A stretch of 64,000 nt of DNA. Origin: Bradyrhizobium sp. URHD0069 (GTDB lineage Bacteria > Pseudomonadota > Alphaproteobacteria > Rhizobiales > Xanthobacteraceae). The stretch spans positions 1-64,000 of the forward strand of contig NZ_JNIJ01000029.1 of assembly GCF_000701345.1 (NCBI RefSeq), written 5' to 3'. Under the pieces are notes generated by a model. The model did not search any database and was not told the origin of the DNA. It was given only the letters and a program-made list of their open reading frames with translations. Positions within the stretch are counted from its first letter, which is position 1. Every line of letters begins with the position of its first letter. The position numbers were made by a program, and so were the translations under genes. Positions 26,202-35,873 of the stretch are shown here, piece after piece.

Positions 26202-27983
26202 TCAGCCGCCCTTGCCGTCTTCTTTTTTCTTGTCCGCGGAAGCTGCGGACGAAGTGTCCTCAGGCAGCCCGTTTTCGAGCTTGGCTTCGATCTTGGGCAG
26301 TTCTTCCGGCTCGGGTTTCAGATCGCGGGCGTGGGCCCACTGGAATTTTGCTTCCAGCGTGCGGCCGACGCGCCAATACGCGTCACCGAGATGGTCGTTG
26401 ATCGTCGGATCCTCGGGCTTGAGATCGATCGCACGCTCGAGATTTTTCACCGCGTCCTCGTAGTTGCCGATGCGGTAATAGGCCCAGCCCAGCGAATCCA
26501 CGATGTAGCCGTCGTCCGGGCGCTGATCGACGGCCCGCTTGATCATCTTCATGCCTTCGTCGAGATTGACGCCCTGATCGATCCACGAATAGCCGAGATA
26601 GTTCAGCACGTGGGGTTGCTCGGGCTGCAGCTCAAGCGCCTTGCGCATATCGGCTTCCGCCTTGCTCCACTGCTTGGAGCGCTCTTCGCAGATGCCGCGG
26701 TAATAGTAATACACCCAGCTGGTCTTCTCGCTGGCCGCCGGCAATGCAGCGATGCCCTGCGAGTAGGTTTGTGCGCAGTCGGCGAACTTCTTGCGGCCCC
26801 GCTCGATATTGCCGAGCGCCATGGTGGCTTCGATATCCTTGGAATCCTCGGCCGTTACGGATTTCAAGAGCTTGATCGCCTCCTCGCTGCGGTCCGCGGC
26901 GTCCAGATTGGTTGCGAGCTGAATCTGCGCATTGCGCTTCAGCGGCGAATTCGCCGGCATCCGCTCGTACACCTTGATCGCCATCGCCGGCTTCTTCACC
27001 GACTCGTAGAGGTCGGCCAGCGACAATAGCGCCAGCGGATGATTGGGCGCGAGGTACAGCGAGAGCTGCAAATAGACCAGCGCGAGGTCCTCGCCGCCGC
27101 GGCGTGTCAGCGTTGCACCGATGCCGTAAAGCGCCTCGGCCGCGCCGGCTTGCGCCGAATCGACCAGCGGCGGCAGCTTCTTGCCGGCCCTCGTCTCGCG
27201 CAGGCCTTCCTGCACCAGCGGATGTCGCGGAAGCTTCTTGTCGAACGCCTCGTAAATGGCGCTCGCCGCCGCCGCATCCTTGTTGCGCGACAGCCAGCGC
27301 GCATAGTCATCGGCGATGCGGAGCATGGAATCATCGAGCTTGTAGGCCCGCTCAAGACGCGCACCGGCATCCTTTTCCTTGCCCGCGAGCTCGAGGATCA
27401 TGCCGGCGTGCAGATCCTTGAACAGCGGATACCATTCCGGACCGGTCAGCTTGTCGATATTGGCGACCGCCGCCTTGCTGTCGCCGGCGCCGTAGCTGGC
27501 CCAGCCCGACAGCAGCGTCGCCACCAGATCCGTGATCGGCCCGCGGATCGACTGATTGATGTTCAGTTGCGCGGCCGGATATTTCTTCGCCTTCAGATCG
27601 CGCACGCCGATGACCAGCCGGGCGACGCGATTGGACTTGTCCATCGTCAAGATGCGGTCGGCGAGCTTCACGGCCTCGTCGATGTCGCCATCCGCCAGCG
27701 ATGAAATGAAAGCGCGATCCAGCAATTCGTTGTTCTTCGGATCGGTGCGAAGCGCCGAGCGATAGAACGTCGCCGCCGAAGTGGCGTCCCGCTCCACGCT
27801 GGCATGGCGGGCGGCCAGATAGCTGCCCGCCGTGGTCAGCGATTTCAAATCGCGGCTTGAGGGAAATTGCGCCGAGTTGCCGGCCGGATGATCAGGCGTC
27901 TGTGCCGAAAGCGAGCCAGGCGCTGTCAGCGCGATGAAGGCGACTGCGGCAACCGTCTGCCGATTGAAACGAATGGAAAACAT
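26202..27983 (-). CDS. exported TPR-repeat protein
   Basis: A 593-residue protein with a signal peptide (cleavage near SLSAQ, residue ~28) and many tetratricopeptide helices. C-terminal repeats are especially clear: LNYLGYSWIDQG.NLDEGMKM, YIVDSLGWAYYRIGNYEDAV and INDHLGDAYWRVGRTLEAKF. The last repeats have the spacing seen in BamD/NlpI-like or PilF-like periplasmic or outer-membrane-associated scaffolds. The tail is Lys/Asp-rich. The ATG at 27983 is preceded by AAGG. Its partners are unknown. Confidence 0.87.
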   Translation of the reverse strand: MFSIRFNRQTVAAVAFIALTAPGSLSAQTPDHPAGNSAQFPSSRDLKSLTTAGSYLAARHASVERDATSAATFYRSALRTDPKNNELLDRAFISSLADGDIDEAVKLADRILTMDKSNRVARLVIGVRDLKAKKYPAAQLNINQSIRGPITDLVATLLSGWASYGAGDSKAAVANIDKLTGPEWYPLFKDLHAGMILELAGKEKDAGARLERAYKLDDSMLRIADDYARWLSRNKDAAAASAIYEAFDKKLPRHPLVQEGLRETRAGKKLPPLVDSAQAGAAEALYGIGATLTRRGGEDLALVYLQLSLYLAPNHPLALLSLADLYESVKKPAMAIKVYERMPANSPLKRNAQIQLATNLDAADRSEEAIKLLKSVTAEDSKDIEATMALGNIERGRKKFADCAQTYSQGIAALPAASEKTSWVYYYYRGICEERSKQWSKAEADMRKALELQPEQPHVLNYLGYSWIDQGVNLDEGMKMIKRAVDQRPDDGYIVDSLGWAYYRIGNYEDAVKNLERAIDLKPEDPTINDHLGDAYWRVGRTLEAKFQWAHARDLKPEPEELPKIEAKLENGLPEDTSSAASADKKKEDGKGG

Positions 27984-28292
27984 CACGGTTCGCCTTAGCT
28001 CCAGGATTTACGGATCGTCTCGGATGCGAAACCAAGCGGCAGCATCAAGGCCTGCGACAATGCCGCGTTTGGCGTTCAACCGCAAGGATACGGGTTGGCG
28101 AATCGATTGCAGGAAACGCCCCGGTACCCGTCAATCCCGCCTGAAGACGCTTTCAGTGTGGCGGTATCGTGGCCAGCGGTCGCTAGAACCGCCGTTTCGA
28201 TTGAATCGGAACTGCCGCTCATCCCTTTGCTGTTGCGCTTTCTTGGTGCGAACCGGTACCCGCTTCGCTCCAGCCGGCTCACGCGATCGTGG
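27984..28292. other. intergenic with interspersed repeat
   Basis: No gene recognised. Contains a family D repeat copy at about 28190-28280 and presumably the promoter of the TPR gene. Confidence 0.45.
28190..28280. repeat. interspersed repeat, family D, copy 2
   Basis: Shares GATTGAATC.GAAC, TGCGCTTTCTT and GCGAACCGGTACCCGCTTCGCTC with the copy at 21160-21258, with several differences. Confidence 0.6.
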
Positions 28293-29951
28293 TCACATCG
28301 CCTCATAATTGGGTCCGCCACCGCCCTCCGGCGGAACCCAGGTGATGTTGGCGTTCGGATCCTTCACGTCGCAGGTTTTGCAGTGGACGCAATTCTGGGC
28401 ATTGATGACAAAGCGCGGCCCGGTTGTCTCCTCGACCCATTCATAGACGCCTGCCGGGCAATAACGGTTGGACGGGCCCGCATAGACATCGTGCTCGGAG
28501 GTCTTCTGCAGATTCGTGTCGGCGACCTTCAGGTGGACCGGCTGGTCCTCCTCGTGATTGGTATTGGAGAGAAACACCGAGGACAGCTTGTCGAAAGTCA
28601 GCTTGCCGTCCGGTTTCGGATACACGATCGGGGCATGCTCTTTCGCCGGGTCGAGCGTGCCGCGGTCGAGCTTGGCATGCGACTGGGTTCCGAACAGCGA
28701 GAAGCCGAGCGTATTGCACCACATATCGATGCCGCCGAGCGCGACGCCTATGATGGTGCCGAACTTCGACCATAACGGTTTGACATTGCGGACCGGATAC
28801 AAATCCTTGCCGACCACCGAACCGCGCCACGAATTCTCATACTCAACCAGTTCATCGTTGGCGCGGCCGGCGCCGAGCGCGGCGGCGACATGTTCGGCCG
28901 CGAGGGTGCCGCTGCCAATCGCATTGTGCACGCCCTTGATGCGCGGCACATTCACAAAGCCCGCCGCGCAGCCGATCAGCGCGCCGCCGGCGAAGGTCAG
29001 GCGCGGAACCGATTGATAACCGCCCTCGGTGATGGCCCGCGCGCCATAGCCCAGGCGCTTGCCGCCTTCGAACAGGCCGCTAATCGAGGGATGGGTCTTG
29101 AAGCGCTGGAACTCATCGAACGGCGACAAATATGGATCGTCATAATTGAGATGCACGACGAAACCGACCGCCACCAGATTGTCGTCGTAGTGGTAGAGGA
29201 AGGAGCCGCCGCCGGTTGAATTGTTCAACGGCCAGCCGAAAGAATGCTGGATCAGACCCTTTTTGTGCTTGGCCGGGTCGATCTGCCAGACCTCCTTGAG
29301 GCCGATGCCGAATTTCGCAGGCTCGCAGTTGGCGTCGAGGGAAAATTTCGCGATCAGTTGCTTGGTGAGGCTGCCGCGCGCGCCTTCGGCGAACAGCGTG
29401 TACTTGCCGAGCAGTTCCATACCGCGCGTATACGACGACTTGTGCGAGCCATCCTTGGCCACGCCCATGTCGCCGGTCGCGATGCCGCGCACCGCGCCTT
29501 TTTCGTCGTAGAGCACTTCCGTGGCGGCGAAGCCCGGGTAAATCTCGACGCCGAGCGCCTCAGCCTTTCGCGCCAGCCAGCGGCACACATTGCCGAGCGA
29601 GCCGACATAGCAATGATGATTATTCATCAGCGGCGGCATCATGATATTCGGCAGCGGGATCGCGGTACCCGCTGTCATCCAGTAGAACTTATCCGCCGTG
29701 ACCCGCGTCTTCAGTGGACAGTCGGCGTCCTCGCGCCAATCCGGAACAAGTTTGTCGAGCGCCACCGGATCGATCACCGCGCCGGACAAAATGTGCGCGC
29801 CGACCTCGGACCCCTTCTCCACCACCACAATCCCGAGATCGGCATTGAGCTGCTTCAGCCGGATTGCGGCGGCCAGGCCGGACGGCCCGGCGCCGACGAT
29901 GACGACGTCGAATTCCATGGATTCGCGCGGCGGCAATGGTTCGGTGCTCAT
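28293..29951 (-). CDS. electron transfer flavoprotein-ubiquinone oxidoreductase
   Basis: A 552-residue membrane-associated flavoprotein that passes electrons from ETF (beta-oxidation, amino-acid and dimethylglycine breakdown) to ubiquinone. Visible parts are the FAD motif VVIVGAGPSGLAAAIRLKQL near the N-terminus and GCAAGFVNVPRIKGVHNAIG. The C-terminal 4Fe-4S ligands are NCVHCKTCDVKDP plus the earlier CPAGVYEW. The ATG at 29951 fits the family start; the frame continues upstream to 30116 without similarity. The gene is divergent from the uracil-DNA glycosylase. Confidence 0.95.
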   Translation of the reverse strand: MSTEPLPPRESMEFDVVIVGAGPSGLAAAIRLKQLNADLGIVVVEKGSEVGAHILSGAVIDPVALDKLVPDWREDADCPLKTRVTADKFYWMTAGTAIPLPNIMMPPLMNNHHCYVGSLGNVCRWLARKAEALGVEIYPGFAATEVLYDEKGAVRGIATGDMGVAKDGSHKSSYTRGMELLGKYTLFAEGARGSLTKQLIAKFSLDANCEPAKFGIGLKEVWQIDPAKHKKGLIQHSFGWPLNNSTGGGSFLYHYDDNLVAVGFVVHLNYDDPYLSPFDEFQRFKTHPSISGLFEGGKRLGYGARAITEGGYQSVPRLTFAGGALIGCAAGFVNVPRIKGVHNAIGSGTLAAEHVAAALGAGRANDELVEYENSWRGSVVGKDLYPVRNVKPLWSKFGTIIGVALGGIDMWCNTLGFSLFGTQSHAKLDRGTLDPAKEHAPIVYPKPDGKLTFDKLSSVFLSNTNHEEDQPVHLKVADTNLQKTSEHDVYAGPSNRYCPAGVYEWVEETTGPRFVINAQNCVHCKTCDVKDPNANITWVPPEGGGGPNYEAM

Positions 29952-30114
29952 GATCTGCTCTCGGCCCGGTTGGGAAAGCTTCTCTTCTATGGGTCGCCCC
30001 TGGGGGCGTTTGTTTCCGATTTTTAAGGGAAGAACAACCATGGAAATGATTCTTGAGGCGTTTCGTTGCGACCCGATCCGGCCTAGATTGCAACAATGCC
30101 CATGACACCGTCCC

Positions 30115-30933
30115 ATGACGCCTGATCCCGTCCCAACCGTTCGGCAATTGCTGGCCTTTTATCTGGAGGCCGGGGTCGACTGTGCCCTGACCGAAGAGCC
30201 CGTCAATCGGCTGTCGGATCCCGACATCATTCCTGCAGCCCCTGAAACAACGACCCCCCAACCGGTCAGGACGATCGCGGCCGCAACTCCGCCTGTGCGC
30301 GTGGAGGCGGCGCTAGCGCCCGAGGCGGCGATCCTGTCGGCGCGGGAAGCCGCGCGGACCGCGCCTACGCTCGAGGCACTGCGTACGCTTTTGGAAAATT
30401 TCGACGGCTGCGCGTTGAAAGCGACCGCCACTCGCCTGGTGTTTGCCGACGGCAACCCGCAGGCGCGCATCATGTTCGTCGGCGAGGCTCCGGGGCGCGA
30501 GGAAGACATCGAGGGACTGCCGTTCGTCGGTCGTTCGGGCAAGTTGCTCGACCGGATGATCGCGGCGATCGGGCTCGACCGCGCCAGCGCCTACATCGCC
30601 AATGTCATTCCGTGGCGGCCGCCCGGCAACCGCACGCCGACGCCGCAAGAGACGCAGATCTGCCTGCCGTTCATCCAGCGGCAAATCGAGCTGGTGAATC
30701 CCGATGTGCTGGTGACGCTCGGCAATCCCTCGACCCAAACCTTGCTGTCGACGCGCGAGGGCATCATGAAAACCCGCGGCAGGTGGTCCGATTACGACAC
30801 CGGCACCCGGGTGATCCGCGCGCTTGCCACCTTCCATCCGGCCTATCTGTTACGCTCGCCCTCCTACAAGCGCATGGCGTGGCAAGACTTGCGCTCGATC
30901 GCAAAAGCACTTGAGCAGGCAAAGTCGCCCTGA
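30115..30933 (+). CDS. uracil-DNA glycosylase, family 4-like, missing Fe-S cysteines
   Basis: A 272-residue glycosylase that removes uracil from DNA. Catalytic motif GEAPGREEDIEGLPFVG is at 123-139, the second block is NVIPWRPPGNRTPTP, and the third THPAYLLRSP-like motif reads TFHPAYLLRSP. A Pro/Ala-rich N-terminal ~85 residues precede the catalytic domain. Family 4 enzymes hold a 4Fe-4S cluster with four Cys. Here only Cys99 and Cys183 remain; the others read Lys102 and Trp168. A cluster is therefore unlikely. Confidence 0.88.
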   Translation: MTPDPVPTVRQLLAFYLEAGVDCALTEEPVNRLSDPDIIPAAPETTTPQPVRTIAAATPPVRVEAALAPEAAILSAREAARTAPTLEALRTLLENFDGCALKATATRLVFADGNPQARIMFVGEAPGREEDIEGLPFVGRSGKLLDRMIAAIGLDRASAYIANVIPWRPPGNRTPTPQETQICLPFIQRQIELVNPDVLVTLGNPSTQTLLSTREGIMKTRGRWSDYDTGTRVIRALATFHPAYLLRSPSYKRMAWQDLRSIAKALEQAKSP

Positions 30934-30941
30934 GGCACTGA

Positions 30942-32444
30942 CTACGGCGTCTTCGGCCGCACGATGGCCCAGCCGATCCGCAACAGCGGCTGCCGTCCGG
31001 TTATCAGGCGTTCGAACGCCCGCGGCACTTCCGGGACCAGGCCGGGAAACCGCTTTGCAATATCGGCCGGCGGGGTACCGATCGTGTCGGAGGCGCGCCA
31101 GACCACGACGCCGCCGGTTTCGTTGAACTTCGCCAGCGTAAACCACGGCGTGCGTTCCGGCGCCGCGTCGAGAAACAGATGAGGACGCCCGGCACCCAGT
31201 GAGATCAAAGCCGCCAGCCGCGGATCGCCTGCCACCGCCGGCAGCGGCTGGTTGGTGCGCCGCTCAAAACTGTCGCCAAAAAAATGCGCGATCGCAGGCG
31301 CAGGCAGCGACGTCGCCACCTCACCGCTGGCGGTCCAGGGCAGAAAAACCGTGATCGCGATGACTGGGAGCGCGGGCGCAATGACGGCTGCCGCCCAGAC
31401 CGAGCGAAGCACCCGCTGACGCCGCAGATGAATCAGATCGCCGGCCGCGACGATCACCGCCAGTCCGGACATCAACAGCGCGACGCCCGCCCCGCCCGCG
31501 ACCTGCTCAAGATCGAACAGGCCAGAGATCACGCTTCCCACGAGCGCGGGAGCAACGGCAAAGAAATAAACGAAATCGCGCGCCAGCGGATCGAGCTTCG
31601 ACCGATAGATGATCGGCGCCTCTTCCGGCTTGCGGCCGAACCAGCCAGAGTTGAGCGCCGCCAGCAGCACGATGCCGGATATCGCGAACAGCAGGCCGCC
31701 GAGCAATGCGGCCCAATGCAGCGCCCTTCCGCTTAAATCCGCAATCGCCGGCCATGGCGGCAGCGCCAAAGTGTCGGCGCGGATCAACCAAATCAGATAT
31801 GGCAGCGCCAGCACGACAATCACCAACAGCGCAAACAGCGGATCGAACGACATCAGCGAGCGCCGTCGGCGTGGGGTCGCAAGGGCAAATACGATGATCG
31901 GCAGCAACAGGCCGATTGCGGCGGAGGTCGTCAGCAACAACAGTCCGGCTTCGATGGACCATGCGAACCAGGCGTTGCGGCGGCCCTGGCCGATCAGTTG
32001 CCAGGAATGCAGCAGCAGCAGTGCCCAGAGCGGACGTGCGAGCACCAGGGGACCGAACTCGACGCCGGGCGAACTGAACGCCGTGACCGTCATCGTCAGC
32101 AGGACCGCGAGCACCGCCTGTTGTCCGCCGACAATGGCGCGCGCCAGCAGATACAGCGCGGAGAACGTCGTGATCGAGCAAAGCTGCGCCAGCAGATAGA
32201 CGCCGAACATGCCCCCGGCGCGGAACGCGAGGTCGGCGAGCCAGAACGCCAGCGGCGGGCCGAGATCGGTCCCCACCTGGTATTCCCGGCCAAAGGCGAG
32301 CAGCATAGCAAGGTCGTCGGGAGGGCTTCGATACAGCACAACCGGCAGGATCAGCCACAGCGCTGCCTGAAGCATCACCACAAGCCAAACCACCAGCCGG
32401 GGCCGGGCGCGGATCAGTTCGATGATCAGGGAGGTGAAACGCAT
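30942..32444 (-). CDS. polytopic membrane protein, GT39/ArnT-like glycosyltransferase
   Basis: A 500-residue protein with about ten membrane segments. An early acidic motif SPPDDLAMLLAFGREYQVGT follows the first helix, as in dolichyl-phosphate-mannose/ArnT-type transferases (GT39/GT83), where the first Asp pair is catalytic. LGPPLAFWLAD is also typical. A globular periplasmic tail (from ~400) closes the protein. The start is placed at 32444 (ATG) rather than the TTG at 32465. It probably transfers a sugar from a lipid carrier to an envelope acceptor; neither can be named. Confidence 0.78.
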   Translation of the reverse strand: MRFTSLIIELIRARPRLVVWLVVMLQAALWLILPVVLYRSPPDDLAMLLAFGREYQVGTDLGPPLAFWLADLAFRAGGMFGVYLLAQLCSITTFSALYLLARAIVGGQQAVLAVLLTMTVTAFSSPGVEFGPLVLARPLWALLLLHSWQLIGQGRRNAWFAWSIEAGLLLLTTSAAIGLLLPIIVFALATPRRRRSLMSFDPLFALLVIVVLALPYLIWLIRADTLALPPWPAIADLSGRALHWAALLGGLLFAISGIVLLAALNSGWFGRKPEEAPIIYRSKLDPLARDFVYFFAVAPALVGSVISGLFDLEQVAGGAGVALLMSGLAVIVAAGDLIHLRRQRVLRSVWAAAVIAPALPVIAITVFLPWTASGEVATSLPAPAIAHFFGDSFERRTNQPLPAVAGDPRLAALISLGAGRPHLFLDAAPERTPWFTLAKFNETGGVVVWRASDTIGTPPADIAKRFPGLVPEVPRAFERLITGRQPLLRIGWAIVRPKTP

Positions 32445-32530
32445 GAACCGTCCGAAATGCCTCAACCAGCCCGCAAGACGGCCCTATTCGATCCCGAACG
32501 TGTGATAAAGCGCGTCAGCCGCGGAGGCAA

Positions 32531-33280
32531 CTAGAGTTGAATTGCGGCCGAAACCTCGGCGTCGAGCGGCGTTTCCCCCGTGATAAGGTCGCGTTCGATT
32601 GTCGCCGGCTGATGTTTTTCCCGCGCGGCGACGACGGGTGCGAAGAAACGGCGGTGATGCACCGTGGGTCCAAGGCGATGCAGCGCATCGAGATGTTCCG
32701 GCACGCCATAGCCCTTGTGCGACTCGAAGCCATAGCCCGGACAATCCTGCGCCAAGGCGCACATCAGTCGGTCGCGCGTGACTTTGGCGATGATCGACGC
32801 CGCCGCGATCGAGACCACCAGCCCGTCGCCGCCGATCACGGCGTCGCAGTCGCACGGCGTATCGAGCCGGTCGCGGCCGTCGACGAACACATGCTTCGGC
32901 ATTTCGGGGAGCGCGTGCACCGCGCGCGCCAGCGCCCACAGCGACGCACGCAGGATATTGTCGCGATCGATCCGCGCCGGCGAGCCGAATGCGACGGCAA
33001 ACGAGGCGGTAGCGCAAATTTCCTCGAACAGTTCCTCGCGGCGCTCCGGCGTCAGCCGTTTGGAATCGTCGATGCCCTTGGGAATCCGCTTGGGATCGAG
33101 CACCACAGCCGCCGCCACGACCGGCCCCGCCAGCGGACCGCGGCCGGCCTCATCGCAGCCGGCCACCGGCCAGACGCCGCGCTTGATCAGCGCGCGCTCG
33201 CGGCGAAAGTTAGGCGGCGCGACCGCGATCACGCCCTTTGGCAGCGTGGCGGGATCTTTCTCGGATTTATCGCGAATCAT
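32531..33280 (-). CDS. rnhB: ribonuclease HII
   Basis: A 249-residue enzyme that removes ribonucleotides and RNA from RNA-DNA hybrids. Catalytic acidic residues lie in GCDEAGRGPLAGPVVAAAVV and in DSKRLTPERREELF, the His/Asp-rich AKVTRDRLM, and HKGYGVPEHLDAL. The ATG at 33280 is used; 22 upstream codons in frame lack similarity. In related genomes rnhB lies near ccrM, and it does here at a distance of about 5 kb. Confidence 0.95.
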   Translation of the reverse strand: MIRDKSEKDPATLPKGVIAVAPPNFRRERALIKRGVWPVAGCDEAGRGPLAGPVVAAAVVLDPKRIPKGIDDSKRLTPERREELFEEICATASFAVAFGSPARIDRDNILRASLWALARAVHALPEMPKHVFVDGRDRLDTPCDCDAVIGGDGLVVSIAAASIIAKVTRDRLMCALAQDCPGYGFESHKGYGVPEHLDALHRLGPTVHHRRFFAPVVAAREKHQPATIERDLITGETPLDAEVSAAIQL

Positions 33281-33355
33281 GCCGGGATGGTGCGCAAGCG
33301 CGCCCAGCGGCGCAACCGGGAACTCGGCGCAATTCCCGCTATTCAATCCTGGTGT

Positions 33356-33811
33356 TTAGTCCTGCAGATGAACGCGGCGATCTTCGCCCACCTCGATGCC
33401 CGGAGCCACCACGACCTCCCACGGATGATTATCGGGATCGGCGAAATATCCGGAGTAGCCGCCGTATTCGGTCTTGTGCCCAGGCTTCAGCAGCGACGCG
33501 CCCTTTGAGATTGCAAAATCCAGCACCGCATCGACCTCCTCCGTCGTGCGGCAATTCCAGGCAAGCGTCATCCCGCGAAACGCCTGGGGTCGCGGGTTTT
33601 CGGGAAGCGTGACGTCTTGCGCCAGCTGATCCCATGGAAACAGCGCGAGTACTGTGCCGCCAGTGTCGAAGAACGCAACGGCCTCGCCGGTTGCACGCAA
33701 TTTCCGCGCAAACCCAAGCGCTTCGTAAAATGCGATGCTGGCGCGCAGATTGCTGACGCCGAGCGTGATGACCGTAAGTCGCGGAACCGGTGCTGATGAC
33801 GTGCCACTCAT
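33356..33811 (-). CDS. VOC-family protein (glyoxalase-like)
   Basis: A 151-residue single VOC domain: VITLGVSNLRASIAFYEALG at the N-terminus, FFDTGGTVLALFPW in the middle, and GHKTEYGGYSGYFADPDNHP.EV at the C-terminus. The layout is that of PhnB/glyoxalase-like proteins. The usual first His ligand is replaced (VITLGV), so catalytic metal binding is doubtful. A family A repeat lies directly upstream. Confidence 0.82.
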   Translation of the reverse strand: MSGTSSAPVPRLTVITLGVSNLRASIAFYEALGFARKLRATGEAVAFFDTGGTVLALFPWDQLAQDVTLPENPRPQAFRGMTLAWNCRTTEEVDAVLDFAISKGASLLKPGHKTEYGGYSGYFADPDNHPWEVVVAPGIEVGEDRRVHLQD

Positions 33812-33823
33812 CCTACTCTCCAT

Positions 33824-33907
33824 CCGTCATTGCGAGGAGCAACGCGACGAAGCAATCCATCTTGCTTTGCGGCCCCGTGGATTGCTTCGCTTCGCTCGCA
33901 ATGACGG
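33824..33907. repeat. interspersed palindromic repeat, family A, copy 2
   Basis: CGTCATTGCGAGGAGC with GCGACGAAGCAATCCA faces TGGATTGCTTCGC with CGCTCGCAATGACGG around a short GC-rich loop. Located between the VOC gene start and the radical SAM gene end. Confidence 0.85.
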
Positions 33908-33926
33908 CAACGAAATCTTGTCACCC

Positions 33927-35090
33927 TCAAAACAAACTGAGTTGCTGCCCGGTGCGCTTCGGCCGCGCGAAATGATCGGTGGTCAATTTCGAACGCCGCT
34001 TGTTGAGCCCAAGCTTCTCGCAGGCGACCTCGAACCGCCGTCCGATCATCCAGGCCATCGGTCCGGTGCCTTTCATACGGGTTCCCCACTGGGAGTCATA
34101 GTCGCGCCCGCCACGCATGTCGCGGATCAGCGTAAAGACGTGGCGGTAGCGCTCCGGATAATTGGCCATCAGCCATTCGCGGAAAAGGTCGCGCACTTCA
34201 AGCGGCAGGCGCAGCAGGACATAGCTTGCCTCCTTGACACCGGCATGCGCCGCTGCGTCAAGAATGCGCTCGATCTCGGAATCGTTCAGCGCCGGGATGA
34301 CAGGCGCTACCATCACCGTGGTCGGAATGCCCGCTTCGGAAAGTTGTCGCAGCGCTTCCAGCCGTTTGGGCGGAGTCGAAGCGCGCGGCTCCATGGTTCG
34401 TGCAAGTTTTGCATCGAGCGTCGTGACCGAAATCGCCACCTTGGCGAGGTTGCGTTTTGCCATCCGCGCGAGAATATCGATATCGCGCGTCACCAACGCC
34501 GATTTGGTAACTATGCCGACGGGATGGCCGGCGCGCTCCAGCACTTCGAGAATGCCGCGCATGATATTCCGCTCGCGCTCGATCGGCTGATAGGGATCGG
34601 TGTTGGTGCCGATCGCGATCATCCGTGGTTCGTAATCCTGCGCCGCCAGTTCTTTTTCCAGCAGGGCCGGCGCATCGGGCTTGGCGAACAGCCTGGATTC
34701 GAAGTCCAGCCCCGGCGACAGCCCGAGATAGGCATGGGTCGGCCGCGCAAAACAGTAGACGCAGCCATGCTCGCAGCCCCGATAAGGGTTGATCGAACGG
34801 TCGAAGCCGATATCGGGAGAATCGTTGCGGGTGATGACCTTGCGCGCGGTATCGACCGCGACGGTGGTCTTGAACGGCGGCAATTCATCGAGGCTCTGCC
34901 AGCCGTCATCGAACGCGACCCGCGCTTCAGCCTCGAAGCGGCCGCTGTCATTGGATTGCGCGCCACGGCCGCGCCGCCGCTCGCGCTCGATCGCGACCTC
35001 GAGTTCGGGAAAAGGCGAAGGTGCACCCGCCGGCTCGGAGGGCGCCGTGACCGGCGGGTGCTTGAGGGCATGAGAGGATGCTCGACTCAT
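33927..35090 (-). CDS. PA0069-family radical SAM protein
   Basis: A 387-residue radical SAM enzyme related to spore photoproduct lyase. The cluster-binding motif is CEHGCVYC (Cys-x3-Cys-x2-Cys) in NPYRGCEHGCVYCFARPTHA. TNTDPYQPIER and TKSALVTRDIDIL belong to the conserved TIM barrel. The N-terminal ~60 residues are polar and variable. The reaction is unknown; the family is named after P. aeruginosa PA0069. No clear ribosome-binding site precedes the ATG. Confidence 0.9.
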   Translation of the reverse strand: MSRASSHALKHPPVTAPSEPAGAPSPFPELEVAIERERRRGRGAQSNDSGRFEAEARVAFDDGWQSLDELPPFKTTVAVDTARKVITRNDSPDIGFDRSINPYRGCEHGCVYCFARPTHAYLGLSPGLDFESRLFAKPDAPALLEKELAAQDYEPRMIAIGTNTDPYQPIERERNIMRGILEVLERAGHPVGIVTKSALVTRDIDILARMAKRNLAKVAISVTTLDAKLARTMEPRASTPPKRLEALRQLSEAGIPTTVMVAPVIPALNDSEIERILDAAAHAGVKEASYVLLRLPLEVRDLFREWLMANYPERYRHVFTLIRDMRGGRDYDSQWGTRMKGTGPMAWMIGRRFEVACEKLGLNKRRSKLTTDHFARPKRTGQQLSLF

Positions 35091-35287
35091 GGTCAGAACA
35101 TAGCATGCGATGAGAACAAATCAAGAACATAAAAATCGCCCCTTCCAGATCGAGAGATGAAGCCGTCGGATGGCCGGCGGCTCGCTGCGTTGCCACAAAA
35201 AGCTGCATCCGGAAGGCTGATTTGATGGTGGCAAGGTGATAACAGTGCGGCGTTTTCCTACCCCTTTGAGGTGTCGAAAAACCGGCA

Positions 35288-35857
35288 ATGCTGAGTGTCA
35301 TTATCCCAACCGAAGGCGTCGAACAGCCCGCCGTCGCTACCCTTGCTGCTTTGGTGCCGGGCGCCGCGGCCGGCTTGGTGCGCGAGGTGTTGCTGGTCGA
35401 CCGGGCCCGCTCCGGCGTGATCGAACGGGTCGCCGACGTCGCGGGCTGCCGCTTCTTGCCGTTCGAGGGATCGCATGCAGCGGCGCTCGCGACCGGCGCC
35501 CGGCAGGCCCGCTCCCCCTGGCTGATGTTCCTGCATGCCGGCGCGGTACTGGACAGCGGCTGGATCGATGAAACCGTACAATTCATCCAGGGCGTCTCGG
35601 GCAGCGGCCGGCCCCGCGCCGGCATCTTCCGCTACGCCCGCTCGCCCTACGCCGATACGCGGTTGCGTGACGGTTTCAAGTTTCTCGCGCGGATGATTGT
35701 CGGGCCGTCGGCGGATCAGGGACTATTGATCGCGCGGGACCATTACGACCGGCTCGGAGGCTACGCGCCCGACGCCCGCCGTTCCGAGGCCAGGCTGCTG
35801 CGGCAGCTCGGCCGCTCGTCGCGCACGCTGCTGCGCAGCCGGATCATGGTGGCCTGA
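35288..35857 (+). CDS. family 2 glycosyltransferase-like protein
   Basis: A 189-residue small GT-A fold protein: MLSVIIPTEG at the start, REVLLVDRARSG in place of the usual acidic EIIVVDDGS, and WLMFLHAGAVLDSGWIDE. Late residues (SADQGLLIARDHYDRLGGY) match TIGR04283-type transferases. The usual catalytic DxD is not clear (HAGAVLDS), so activity is uncertain. It stands alone, upstream of the MarR-GNAT gene. Confidence 0.78.
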   Translation: MLSVIIPTEGVEQPAVATLAALVPGAAAGLVREVLLVDRARSGVIERVADVAGCRFLPFEGSHAAALATGARQARSPWLMFLHAGAVLDSGWIDETVQFIQGVSGSGRPRAGIFRYARSPYADTRLRDGFKFLARMIVGPSADQGLLIARDHYDRLGGYAPDARRSEARLLRQLGRSSRTLLRSRIMVA

Positions 35858-35873
35858 GGCGCCCGCCGAGATA

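Noticed and set aside
35288..35857. Glycosyltransferase as part of an envelope polysaccharide cluster
   Set aside because: Neighbours are unrelated (radical SAM protein, regulator) and its DxD motif is unclear, so no cluster can be claimed.
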